Source: Methanomassiliicoccaceae archaeon UBA421 (GTDB lineage: Archaea > Thermoplasmatota > Thermoplasmata > Methanomassiliicoccales > Methanomethylophilaceae). From it: DNA of 64,000 nt. This document shows, in pieces, positions 41,913-50,062 of this stretch. The position numbers were made by a program, and so were the translations under genes. Where the stretch lies: positions 343,393 through 407,392 of the forward strand of contig DAHB01000005.1 in assembly GCA_002498365.1 (NCBI GenBank). The letters run 5' to 3'. The notes under the pieces were generated by a model that was not told the DNA's origin, searched no databases, and worked only from the letters and a program-made list of their open reading frames with translations. Within the stretch, counting starts at the first letter, position 1. Every line of letters begins with the position of its first letter.

Positions 41913-43844
41913 TCAGCTGACGGATTCCTTAGGCCAGATCTTATCGGTAATCTCGGAATCTCCAGGCGGCAGTATTCCTGAGATCTCTTCCTCCGGCACT
42001 TCGAAAGCCTTCGCTATATCGGAGGCGGTCTTCTTGTTCTTGCCTCTTCCGGGCCTGATGACGAAGTATTTCTCCGATGCCCCCTCGATCACGTCCCTGG
42101 GCCCGCACATAACCTTGCGGTTGCCCTGGTGGTCCACCTCTCCGACCGCGAGCTCGGTCTGGATGTGATATTCGTAGTTCCTTTTACCTCTGACAATGAA
42201 CGCTCCGCGGGGGACGAACTCTCCGGGATTGGGAGTCTTGCTCACCTGGTCCGGATGGACCCAGAATGCGCTGCCGTCCGACATCGCGGAGACCCATGCC
42301 TTGGAATGGCAGAAGGCGAAAACGCAAGCCTGCTTCAGCTCTTCGGGGGAGGCGGCGGAACCTTCCTTAAAAACCACCGAAGGTGCGCCGTGGATGTCGG
42401 CGTGCACGTAGACGTCCCCGTCCTTGAGATGCTTCTTGACGATGTTGTCGTTGCTGTGGGCGTCCCTTCCCGCTATGACCAGCTTTCCGGAAGGAGTGAA
42501 GAACCACTTGTAGCGGTCGAACCAGAACTGTTTGGTTGGCTGTGCGCGAGTAAGTGCCAGATGTCTCTCTTTCGCGAATCCTTTCTCTTTTCTTTCAAGC
42601 TCTTCGCGGCTCAGATCCAGGGCATCGAGGGCCCTCTTCCCTTTGTCTCCGATATCCTTCCCCTTCTGGTATATGGCCGAGGCGTTGGCGTCGACGCCTT
42701 TGGTATAGTCCAAAACCACCTTCTGTCCTCCGAGGGACGCGGTCACCGTGTTCTTGGACGGGTCTATGGAAGAGACGAAAGGGATCCTCATCGCGCCCTC
42801 TGACAATTTGTCCCAGGTGAGCCTCTTAGATTGCTGTTCCAGAACGGCGAGGAGCTCTTTTGCCTTCTGATAGTCGGTGTAAAGCGCGTCGGCTTGAAGC
42901 CTGAACTCTTCCGCGTCCATCTCGTATTCTGCGATGGTCTCTTCCTGTTTCTCGATCCTACGTCTGAGCTTTAGGATGTCTGGGTCCACGTAGTCCTCGA
43001 CGGCCGTCTCCTCCGTCTCCCTGAGCATGGCGCAGATCGCCAGCGACATCGTCTCGTAGCGTTCCGCATCGGCTTCCCCGTAGGACATCAGCCTCACGGG
43101 TGCCAGGTCTACGATCTTGCCGTCCTTGCGGTATGCTGTGGGCTCGGGGCTGGACGCGGCCGAAGAAACAAGCTCGCCTATCTTTTCGAATACGGTCTTC
43201 AGCATATCGTCGCCTACAGATCCGGCGGGGGCCCTCTTGTCGGCCCCGGCGCGGACGCAGATCTCCTCGGCGTACTGTCCGCCCAGGTTGACCGATGTGG
43301 CGAGCGTCCTAACAGTATCGGAATCGGAGGACCTGAACAAGGTCGCAAAGTCTTCGAACGTGGACACTCCGGGCTCGAACCGCGGCCTGGGCATGACATA
43401 TTCCTCTCCCGGCCTGGCGGCCCTGTCCCTGTAAGTCTTGTGTATAAGGCAATTGACGATCTTCCCTTCCGATACGAGGAGGACGTTCCCCCCGCCGAAT
43501 ATTTCGAAGATCAGCTGATAGTCCGTCTCGCCTTTCTTCAGATCCATTACCACGACGCGGTCGAACCCCGTCTGTACGGTCTTACCGATCCTGGCATTGT
43601 CGAGGTATTTGCGCATGAAGGACGCGAAGGACGTGGGAAGAACGGGGGCCTCCGGCTTCACGGGCGGCATGTGGAGCCACTTTTTGTCTTTGAAGAAAAG
43701 CTCCTTCTTCCCGCCGGTGACGCTTATCCGGAAAAGCACGTTGCCCGGGCCCCAATGGAATATCTTGTCCATGTGGGCACCTTCTAGGGCGGACATCTCC
43801 GATACCACGGAACGGACGTCCAGGGAGCTCATCTCTTTCTTCAT
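41913..43844 (-). CDS. rqcH: NFACT/RqcH family ribosome-quality-control protein
   Basis: A 643-residue archaeal homologue of Rqc2/NEMF and bacterial RqcH, which binds split 60S/50S subunits with stalled peptidyl-tRNA and, in bacteria, adds alanine tails. The NFACT-N domain (residues 1-220, LDVRSVVSEMSALEGA), helix-hairpin-helix region, long coiled coil (about 300-380), and NFACT-R domain (FTPSGKLVIAGRDAHSNDNIVKKHL, DGDVYVHADIHGAPSVV) are in the usual order. Start ATG 43844. Confidence 0.95.
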   Translation of the reverse strand: MKKEMSSLDVRSVVSEMSALEGAHMDKIFHWGPGNVLFRISVTGGKKELFFKDKKWLHMPPVKPEAPVLPTSFASFMRKYLDNARIGKTVQTGFDRVVVMDLKKGETDYQLIFEIFGGGNVLLVSEGKIVNCLIHKTYRDRAARPGEEYVMPRPRFEPGVSTFEDFATLFRSSDSDTVRTLATSVNLGGQYAEEICVRAGADKRAPAGSVGDDMLKTVFEKIGELVSSAASSPEPTAYRKDGKIVDLAPVRLMSYGEADAERYETMSLAICAMLRETEETAVEDYVDPDILKLRRRIEKQEETIAEYEMDAEEFRLQADALYTDYQKAKELLAVLEQQSKRLTWDKLSEGAMRIPFVSSIDPSKNTVTASLGGQKVVLDYTKGVDANASAIYQKGKDIGDKGKRALDALDLSREELERKEKGFAKERHLALTRAQPTKQFWFDRYKWFFTPSGKLVIAGRDAHSNDNIVKKHLKDGDVYVHADIHGAPSVVFKEGSAASPEELKQACVFAFCHSKAWVSAMSDGSAFWVHPDQVSKTPNPGEFVPRGAFIVRGKRNYEYHIQTELAVGEVDHQGNRKVMCGPRDVIEGASEKYFVIRPGRGKNKKTASDIAKAFEVPEEEISGILPPGDSEITDKIWPKESVS

Positions 43845-43976
43845 GGGATGACGTTAGGCGCATTCATCTGATATAGTTTCTTCAATTCGGAGGAAAAGCG
43901 CGTAAACCGCACGTTCAGCCATGCAGGGCAATACCAGAAACCTTTATCAATCATATATGGATAAGGCACCCCACAG

Positions 43977-44051
43977 GCCGCTGTGGCTAAGGGGTATAGC
44001 GACGCCTTGGTAAGGCGTAGGTCGAGGGTTCAATTCCCTCCAGCGGCTCCA
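43977..44051 (+). tRNA. tRNA-Thr(GGT)
   Basis: Acceptor GCCGCTG/CAGCGGC with T73 and encoded CCA (44049-44051). Anticodon stem ACGCC/GGCGT with loop TTGGTAA gives anticodon GGT. A TATA-like TCATATATGG lies at 43951-43960. Confidence 0.94.
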
Positions 44052-44092
44052 TTTCTCCCCCCTCTTTTAAGCGCGCTCTGTTATGCTCCGTC

Positions 44093-44188
44093 ATGGAACC
44101 GGGGCCGACGGATATCCTCGTTTTTGTGCTCTTTGTCGTCATCGGTGCGGTGTTCGTATGCTTGGGTGCCAGAGCCGTGCGCGTGTAG
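44093..44188 (+). CDS. Possible 31-residue single-helix membrane peptide
   Basis: A short open frame (MEPGPTDILVFVLFVVIGAVF...) with one clear hydrophobic helix followed by a basic end (ARAVRV). It uses a TAG stop and has only a weak ribosome site, so it may be chance. No homologue is recalled. Confidence 0.25.
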   Translation: MEPGPTDILVFVLFVVIGAVFVCLGARAVRV

Positions 44189-44419
44189 TCCCGCCCATGG
44201 GGCGGAGGGCACGGGCCGACCCCTCTAGGATGGAACAAAAAGAAAACGCACGGCAAGTTCCGGATGAAAAGGTCCCATTTGTTTCTCATCCCGGGAGGGG
44301 CCCCCCGATATACGTAGCGATATTGCCAACCGGTTTAATACCGGCGGGGCTCGCCATCGCCACCGTGATGCCGGCGGCGATGGCAGTCTTTTCCTTGAAC
44401 GGACATCGGAACCGAAGAT
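44189..44419. other. GC-rich intergenic stretch with hairpins
   Basis: No convincing gene is seen here. The stretch contains CCGGT-TTAAT-ACCGG (44330-44344) and a strong hairpin GCCATCGCC-N14-GGCGATGGC (44353-44384) followed on the plus strand by AGTCTTTTCC. The latter may end plus-strand transcripts from tRNA-Thr and oppose the convergent DUF1015 gene. Confidence 0.4.
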
Positions 44420-45601
44420 TCAGTCCATCCGGTATATCACGAAGCCGGACCATATCTTCGGGAAGAAGTATGTGGTCTTCTTGGGCATGCGTTTGCCCTG
44501 CATCGAAAGGTCCCAGACGGTCTCCAGGTCCGGCCTGTTGAGGACGATGGCAAGATCGTAGCCTCCGGCGGACATCTTCTCGTTCACCGATGTCAGTTCC
44601 GCATCGTAGTCCACCTGGGATTTCCCCTCGTCCCACTTATAGACGTCCTTCAGTATCTTCTCCTGGGCCACATAGGTGTCCAGGGCCCAAAGTCCCTCTC
44701 CCGGATAACGGGCAAGATAGCATTTTCCGGAACGGAACCTGAGTCCCATCATCCAGTTCCCCAGGTCTTTCTCCATCTCCTCCGCGGAGACCTCTTCCAT
44801 CTCCAGGGATTCGGACATCTTCCTGATCGCATTCTTCTCGGAGATGCTCTCCGTCTTCACGAGGCGGTGCGTCGGCCAGATGGACAGGCCGGGGTCCGAT
44901 GAGGATACGAGGGTGGCGAGGACGTAGCCTTTCTTTTCCGAGCCCCGGTTCTCCTGGGAATATGCCAGGGCCGTTTCGTACCTGTGGTGGCCGTCCGCGA
45001 TCAGCATCTTCTGGTCGCTCAGTTCGTATGTTATCTCGTTGCAGATCTTCTCGTCGCTCAGACGGGAGTACCTGTGCTCCACGCCGTCGTCGTCCACGTA
45101 TCTGTAGACGAGAGCGGCGTTATCCCGTATCTTCCTGTTAAGCTCGGGTCCGAAGGAATCGTGAATGCCGAATATGGATTCCAGATGGGACTCCATGTCC
45201 CTAAGGAGGTTGAGGCGGTCGGCCTTCACCTTGGAGAAGGTCTCCTCGTGGGGAACCACGTTGCCGTCCTCGTAAGGTTCGGTCTTGAGTATCCCGACGA
45301 TGCCCGTGCGGGTCATCTTTTCCCCCCCGTCCTCGAAGGTCTGCTCGTATATGTAGAACGATTCCGCGTCCTGTTTAAGCGAACCGTCCGCCATCCATCC
45401 GTCCAATTCGCGCCTGGAGCTGCGATATCTCCTGTCCGGGTCCGGGTTGAGCGTCAGCCGGGTGATGTTATGGGCTTTGCTCTGAAGCTTTACAAGATAG
45501 GACGGATCGATGACGTCGTAAGGGGGACTGATCCTGTCTCCGATGGAATCTCCGGCCGAAATCGCGGGCCTGTATCCTGGGAAAGGTAAGAATGTAACCA
45601 T
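44420..45601 (-). CDS. DUF1015 family protein
   Basis: A 393-residue protein of a widely spread family. The signature SPPYDVID near the start, HEETFSKVKADRLNLLRDM, and the conserved IADGHHRYETAL are all seen. No activity is established for the family; bacterial members are often near serine or phosphoglycerate genes. It has its own promoter-like TTTGATATAG sequence and lies 51 bases after hypE. Confidence 0.88.
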   Translation of the reverse strand: MVTFLPFPGYRPAISAGDSIGDRISPPYDVIDPSYLVKLQSKAHNITRLTLNPDPDRRYRSSRRELDGWMADGSLKQDAESFYIYEQTFEDGGEKMTRTGIVGILKTEPYEDGNVVPHEETFSKVKADRLNLLRDMESHLESIFGIHDSFGPELNRKIRDNAALVYRYVDDDGVEHRYSRLSDEKICNEITYELSDQKMLIADGHHRYETALAYSQENRGSEKKGYVLATLVSSSDPGLSIWPTHRLVKTESISEKNAIRKMSESLEMEEVSAEEMEKDLGNWMMGLRFRSGKCYLARYPGEGLWALDTYVAQEKILKDVYKWDEGKSQVDYDAELTSVNEKMSAGGYDLAIVLNRPDLETVWDLSMQGKRMPKKTTYFFPKIWSGFVIYRMD

Positions 45602-45652
45602 ATTTGCTCGCTCAAAGCATATATTACGGCTATATCAAATAACCGCGGTTAC

Positions 45653-46699
45653 TTAGCAGATCCTGGGTACGGGGTCGCCGATGGGGGGCTCCAGTATGCG
45701 TCTCCCGCCGACCTCTGTCCTCAGCATCACTCTTCCGTTGCCCTTGCCTGCATATCCTATCAGCGAGGCGTCCCTCCCTTCCGGGGTGGACCGCAGGGCC
45801 TTCAGCACCTCGTCCGCCATCTCGGGGACGCAGGACACCACGCACTTGCCCTCGTTGCCTATGCTCAGCGGATCAATGCCCAGAAGGTCGCATGCGTTTA
45901 CGACGCCGTCCCTCAGGGGGATGGACTGGTAATCGACCTCGATGTCCACGCCGGACTTGGAGGCAAGCTCGTTCAGAGTGTTCGCCAGACCTCCGCGCGT
46001 GGAATCCTTCATGGTAACTATGCCACCGGCCTTCAGCGCCTTCTCGATCATCATGTTCAGAGGTGCCACGTCGCTCTGCACCTCGCTTTCGAAACCGTAC
46101 CCTTCGCGGAAGGACATCAGGGCGATCCCGTGGTCCCCGACGTATCCGGAGACGATGATCGCATCGCCGGGTGCGATGTTCGAGTCCGTGCACCAGTTCC
46201 CCGTCACGGTTCGGTACTCCTTAGCCTTGGCGAAGTTGGCGTCCAGGTACTCGGACCTCCTTCCAACCGCCGAGGTGGCCATGAACATCTGGTCTACAGC
46301 GCCCGCTTCGACGACCTTAGTGTCCCCGGTCTCGATGGGGACCCCGCATTCCTGGCACGTCCTTCCCGCGCTCGACATGACCCTGTCGACGATATCGGTG
46401 TCGAGGCCCTCCTCTATTATTGTCGAGCAGCCCAGAGCGAGAGGTGTCCCTCCCATGACCGCGATGTCGTTTACGGTGCCGGACACCGAGATCCTGCCCA
46501 GGTCGCCTCCGGGGAAAAAGAGCGGTTTGACGGTATGACCGTCGATGGTGAAGACGATGCCGTCCACAACGGCGGAGTCGTCCATGGAATCCAGCGGGAC
46601 GTCCGTTTTCACTTTGGGGAAATGACAGATGATGTGTTTCGACAGGAACTCCTGCATCGCTTCCCCGCCGGCACCGTGATTCAATACGACCTTGGTCAT
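45653..46699 (-). CDS. hypE: Hydrogenase maturation protein HypE
   Basis: A 348-residue PurM-like ATPase that dehydrates a carbamoyl group carried on its C-terminal cysteine to cyanide, the ligand for the [NiFe] hydrogenase iron. The GAGG start, DDSAVVDGIVFTIDGHTVKPLFFPGGDLGR, MKDSTRGGLANTLNE and the invariant C-terminus PRIC are present. Together with HypB it shows that the organism matures [NiFe] hydrogenases. Confidence 0.97.
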   Translation of the reverse strand: MTKVVLNHGAGGEAMQEFLSKHIICHFPKVKTDVPLDSMDDSAVVDGIVFTIDGHTVKPLFFPGGDLGRISVSGTVNDIAVMGGTPLALGCSTIIEEGLDTDIVDRVMSSAGRTCQECGVPIETGDTKVVEAGAVDQMFMATSAVGRRSEYLDANFAKAKEYRTVTGNWCTDSNIAPGDAIIVSGYVGDHGIALMSFREGYGFESEVQSDVAPLNMMIEKALKAGGIVTMKDSTRGGLANTLNELASKSGVDIEVDYQSIPLRDGVVNACDLLGIDPLSIGNEGKCVVSCVPEMADEVLKALRSTPEGRDASLIGYAGKGNGRVMLRTEVGGRRILEPPIGDPVPRIC

Positions 46700-46791
46700 C
46701 GTTGCGTGATGAAGGAACGTGGATAAAGACTTGTCCCGGGAGGGCTTTGGAACGGATAATAAAAATAAGGCTTCGACGGTAGCGGCCCTAC

Positions 46792-46867
46792 GGACCCTTG
46801 GGGTAGCGGATTATCCTGTTGGCCTTCGAAGCCGATGACCCGGGTTCGAATCCCGGGGGGTCCGCCA
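46792..46867 (+). tRNA. tRNA-Arg(TCG)
   Basis: Acceptor GGACCCT/GGGGTCC with G73 and encoded CCA (46865-46867). The anticodon loop CTTCGAA gives anticodon TCG. A TATA-like AATAAAAATAAGG lies about 25-35 bases upstream, and a T-run (TTTTTTTA) follows as terminator. Confidence 0.94.
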
Positions 46868-46922
46868 TTTTTTTAAGACGCCGTCGGCGGAGGCGATGAA
46901 AGGGGCCGGAGGCCGCCCGCCT

Positions 46923-47420
46923 TTACCTTTCGTGTGCGGAATACAGTCCTGACACGCTCGAGATGGCCAACGTGCCCCTCTGGACTTCTCTGATGAGCTC
47001 GCTGTATGTGAAGCCGTCCCTGAGGTCGAGCACCCTGTTCACGGCGAATATCTGGAGGGTGTAGGTGTGCCTCCCATCGGTTGGCCACATGCCCCCGTAC
47101 CTCACGTCCGTGAACCCTCCTTCGTGGCCGCTGTAGCTGCTGTAGCCCTGCAGGAAATCCGTGGCCGTGAGGCTCTCGTTCTCCTCGACCTTCGTCCTCC
47201 TCAGGTTGGCTCCCATCCAGTTTATCCATGCGAACCCGAGTTCGGGAACAGTGTCGTAGTCGATCAGGATGAATGCAAAAGATACCGTTCCCTCCGGCGG
47301 GTTAATAATTTCGAACGGAATGGAGCGGCTGGGCACAACGTCATATATGAACTCGCTGCCCCTCGAGCCGAATCTGTCCTCGAACCAGCCGTCAACGATA
47401 CCTGAGCTGAGCACCTTCAT
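46923..47420 (-). CDS. PEBP / YbhB-YbcL family protein
   Basis: A 165-residue phosphatidylethanolamine-binding-fold protein. Family features are seen (FILIDYDTVPELGFAWINW, and GGMWPTDGRHTYTLQIFAVN in place of the usual GPxPPxGxHRY stretch). Prokaryotic members bind small anions; the role is unknown. It is transcribed from a promoter shared with no close neighbour, 54 bases from marR. Confidence 0.85.
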   Translation of the reverse strand: MKVLSSGIVDGWFEDRFGSRGSEFIYDVVPSRSIPFEIINPPEGTVSFAFILIDYDTVPELGFAWINWMGANLRRTKVEENESLTATDFLQGYSSYSGHEGGFTDVRYGGMWPTDGRHTYTLQIFAVNRVLDLRDGFTYSELIREVQRGTLAISSVSGLYSAHER

Positions 47421-47474
47421 CCATATTCCCCATGTATGATATCTTCAGTCGTTTATTTACATTGTCCGACAAGA

Positions 47475-48041
47475 TTATTTTTTCTCTTTCGGCGCGCGGC
47501 CCGAAATGAAGAACCTGTCCCCGTCTCCCGGAGGGTTGGTATGAAGCAGAGTATAGTACGGGTTGTCGAAGGGAGACGATATATAGTCGTCGAGTTCCGG
47601 GTCCATGCTCCTCAGGATAGTGATCAGAGTATCCCTCATTTGCAACAGGTCCTCTGTTTCAACATTCCCGAAGTACTCCTCCATCTTCGAGTCTTCGAAA
47701 TTCATCACGCGCTCGGCCAGGTTCCTGCCCATTTCGGTGAGGTGGATCTTGTACCTCCTGCTCTTAGGGGTCTTGCGGTCGTTGTATACGTACCCACCCT
47801 GCATGAGTGTCTTGATTACTCTGCTTGTGTTGGCAACGTCGTAATCCAAGAACTTCGACAACTCCACCATTGTCTGTCCGTCCTTCAGGTTCAGTGCGAT
47901 CAGGTATATCGTGTGCGCGCTGGTCAGTCCCGTGTCCGCTATCTCCTCGTTGACGTTTTTTCTCATTATTTTCGTCACACGATCGAAGAATATCGGAAGG
48001 AAAGAACTCCAATATGGACTCGTCCAGCGTCCGCCGCTCAT
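47475..48041 (-). CDS. MarR-family regulator, divergent from the methylamine operon
   Basis: A 188-residue winged-helix regulator (LTSAHTIYLIALNLKDGQTMVELSKFLDYDVANTSRVIKTLMQGGYVYNDRK, split across helices and wing). The helical ends (FFDRVTKIMRKNVNEEI; MRDTLITILRSM) would dimerise. ATG 48041 is used; TTG 48053 is in frame. Its position, divergent from the methylamine genes across a palindrome-rich 530-base region, makes it the likely controller of that operon, sensing methylamines or another signal. This regulation is inference. Confidence 0.85.
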   Translation of the reverse strand: MSGGRWTSPYWSSFLPIFFDRVTKIMRKNVNEEIADTGLTSAHTIYLIALNLKDGQTMVELSKFLDYDVANTSRVIKTLMQGGYVYNDRKTPKSRRYKIHLTEMGRNLAERVMNFEDSKMEEYFGNVETEDLLQMRDTLITILRSMDPELDDYISSPFDNPYYTLLHTNPPGDGDRFFISGRAPKEKK

Positions 48042-48162
48042 ACCATTCACCAATGCTAACGGGTTATTATATTTATGTAAATATTGCGCGAGGACAGCGT
48101 TTTTAGGGTCAAGCCCGGGAGGAAAAAATACTATTCCCCGCGATCGTGCGGTTACCCGCGCG

Positions 48163-48363
48163 ATATCATATGATATATCTATGTGTATTTAACTGTTGAG
48201 TTGTCAATATAATTATTCACAATGTCGCAATAATAAGCACAAATGTACAATTTTTTCTTATTTTTATCCTCATTAATATTAAAATATCGAAATAATGAGC
48301 AAATCGGTACGTCAAAAATATAGAGTAAGCTTTGACATATCAACCTATATATTGAGTTATCAA
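48163..48363. promoter_or_regulatory. Palindrome array and TATA box upstream of the methylamine operon
   Basis: The region 48061-48400 is AT-rich and has no gene. It holds a perfect 14-base palindrome ATATCATATGATAT (48163-48176) and three copies of TTGA-N4-TCAA at 48196-48207, 48332-48343 and 48352-48363. The last two are centred 20 bases (two helical turns) apart and flank a TATA box CTATATATT (48345-48353). The first and third share TTGAGTTRTCAATA. This is the expected form of a dimeric repressor operator; the MarR protein next door is the candidate. Confidence 0.6.
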
Positions 48364-48375
48364 TAACATTAAATA

Positions 48376-48575
48376 TCGTAGAACAGATGTTTCATCCACA
48401 CGTGCATCGTAAAAAGTGCATGCAAGGGGGAGACGCCCTTGGACAGATCTTCGGGACGTAACGTCTGGAAACCGTTCGGAGCGCCTCTGAAAATTAACAT
48501 AGAAGGACTGCTCGGGCTAAAGATCAACAGTTGCGAGCATTTCGGAAACATGTTGAAGAGATAAGAGGTATTAGC
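48376..48575 (+). other. Long 5' leader of the methylamine operon
   Basis: From the expected start near 48376 to the permease ATG at 48576 the transcript would have about 200 untranslated bases. Composition shifts from AT-rich to balanced at 48385. Local hairpins include AAGGG-GGAGACG-CCCTT (about 48423-48439) and GACGTAACGTC (about 48456). A 24-codon frame at 48389 is weak. No known riboswitch, including the B12 box, was recognised. Confidence 0.4.
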
Positions 48576-49634
48576 ATGGTAGCAAACGCAGAAAGCATTG
48601 CAAAAGAAAAAAAGAACCGCATCAAGTGGGGTTTCTTCTGGGCCATAATGTGCGCCGTCCTCTGGGGGATGGGCTATGTCCCGCTGACGATCCTCTGGGG
48701 CGTGGACCCGTTCAGCAACTTCGTATGGTTCGAAGGACAGGCAGGATATCTTGTGTCCGGCGTGATAATCGCGGGAATGCAGGCGGTCGTGTTCGCGGTG
48801 GTCCTGCTCCTGTTCTGGGCCGGTCTGACCGGCAAGTTCGTGGAGTCGATCAAGACCTTCGTGCACTTCAAGATCAGCAAATGGCTGCTCGTGGCGGCCC
48901 TGTTCGGAGGGCCCTGCGCCGTTTTCGGATCGACGATCGCCATAGGGTACATCGGAGCTGGCTTCGCGTCCGCCATCGGACTGCTGAGCGCGGTCGTCGG
49001 TGCGCTCGTAGCCAAGCTCCTGTACAGCGAGAGGTTCTCCAAGAAGACCGTCGCGGGGATACTGCTGCTCCTGGCTGGCGGATTCATCATCCTCAACCCC
49101 CTGGACATGATCAACAACATCACGAACCCCGCCGCGCCCGACGGGGTCTGGCTGGGATATCTCGGAGGAATAATGTCCGCCGTGGGATGGGGGCTCGAGG
49201 GCTGTTACGCCGTAAGGGCCCTTGACACCACCGACGCCGACTCGAGCCTGCCCGTCAGGTACACGTGGGAGGCCCTGATATGGGTGGCCATACTGTTCCC
49301 CGTGGTCGCTATCATAGCGGGATTCGGCAACTTCTACGAGGCCCTCTTCGCCGCCCTGACCAGCTCCAGCTTCATGTTCTGGATGGTCATGGCCGCGTTC
49401 ACCCTGGGAATGTGCTACGCCACCATGTACAAGTGCTACCCCCTCATCGGAGTGGGAAGGACCCTGAGCCTCACGGCCATGTATTCGCCGATAGCGATCA
49501 TAGTGCTGTTCGTGTTCTTCGGCGTCGTCCCGGCGTACTGGATCTTCGTAGGCGCGATAGTCGCGGTCGCCGGAATGTTCGTAATGTACTGGGAGAGCGA
49601 CTCGATATCGGACACCACGCGCGAGGAGGTGTGA
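48576..49634 (+). CDS. mttP: Methylamine permease (MttP-like, DMT superfamily)
   Basis: A 352-residue membrane protein with ten hydrophobic segments in the drug/metabolite-transporter arrangement (FFWAIMCAVLWGMGYVPL, FGSTIAIGYIGAGFASAIGLLSA, ending WIFVGAIVAVAGMFVMYW). Permeases of this kind precede mttB/mttC in methylotrophic methanogens and are taken to import trimethylamine. It is the first gene of the operon; ATG 48576 follows AAGAGATAAGAGG. The substrate is inferred from position. Confidence 0.85.
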   Translation: MVANAESIAKEKKNRIKWGFFWAIMCAVLWGMGYVPLTILWGVDPFSNFVWFEGQAGYLVSGVIIAGMQAVVFAVVLLLFWAGLTGKFVESIKTFVHFKISKWLLVAALFGGPCAVFGSTIAIGYIGAGFASAIGLLSAVVGALVAKLLYSERFSKKTVAGILLLLAGGFIILNPLDMINNITNPAAPDGVWLGYLGGIMSAVGWGLEGCYAVRALDTTDADSSLPVRYTWEALIWVAILFPVVAIIAGFGNFYEALFAALTSSSFMFWMVMAAFTLGMCYATMYKCYPLIGVGRTLSLTAMYSPIAIIVLFVFFGVVPAYWIFVGAIVAVAGMFVMYWESDSISDTTREEV

Positions 49635-49636
49635 AC

Positions 49637-49921
49637 ATGGACCTGCCGTACAAATCGGAGATACTGAAGCTGTTCAAGGAGGACAGGGAGATGTGGGAGT
49701 ACGATGCCGTCGCGAAGCTGATGGATAAGAACCGGATTTCTTCGGACTACTGGAAGTGGAACGCCCGCTTCTGGCTCATGGAGCTCTCCGTTGCCGGTTT
49801 CCTTGTCGCGGTCGACACTGCGGAGGACGACGGAGCTCACTTCTCCAAGGGCAAAGTGCTTTCCAAGTACAAGCTGACCGAGAGGGGCCTGCAGACCATA
49901 GAGACGATGCTGGAGGACTGA
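49637..49921 (+). CDS. 94-residue wHTH-like protein in the methylamine operon
   Basis: A small acidic, helical protein (YKSEILKLFKEDREMWEYDAVAKLM, WNARFWLMELSVAGFLV, KVLSKYKLTERGLQTIETML). The pattern of helices ending in a beta-turn and LTERG resembles a winged helix of the PadR or phage type. It starts 2 bases after the permease stop. It could be an operon-specific regulator or an accessory protein; no family was recognised. Confidence 0.7.
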   Translation: MDLPYKSEILKLFKEDREMWEYDAVAKLMDKNRISSDYWKWNARFWLMELSVAGFLVAVDTAEDDGAHFSKGKVLSKYKLTERGLQTIETMLED

Positions 49922-49923
49922 AA

Positions 49924-50040
49924 ATGCTGGAAGAGGAATTTTTCACACTTGCCGGAGGGAACTACATATTCGTAGCCCTGGCACTGGTGCTGAGCGTGGC
50001 CTGCGTCTATCTGACCAGGACGTTCTTCAAGAAAATTTGA
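49924..50040 (+). CDS. 38-residue single-pass membrane peptide in the methylamine operon
   Basis: ATG 49924 is 2 bases after the previous stop. The peptide has an acidic start (MLEEEFFTLAGG), one membrane helix (NYIFVALALVLSVACVYL) and a basic end (TRTFFKK), giving a clear inside-out charge asymmetry. Tight packing between permease and mttB supports translation. It may stabilise the permease, in the way small membrane peptides do for bacterial transporters. Confidence 0.65.
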   Translation: MLEEEFFTLAGGNYIFVALALVLSVACVYLTRTFFKKI

Positions 50041-50062
50041 ATTGATCTGAGAAGGAAATTAA

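Noticed and set aside
44083..44541. 152-codon plus-strand frame after tRNA-Thr
   Set aside because: Runs through hairpins into the 3' part of the DUF1015 gene on the other strand; basic, low-complexity text without family signs.
48376..48575. Cobalamin riboswitch in the methylamine leader
   Set aside because: No B12 box (GCCACTG-type) or the expected multi-arm core was found.
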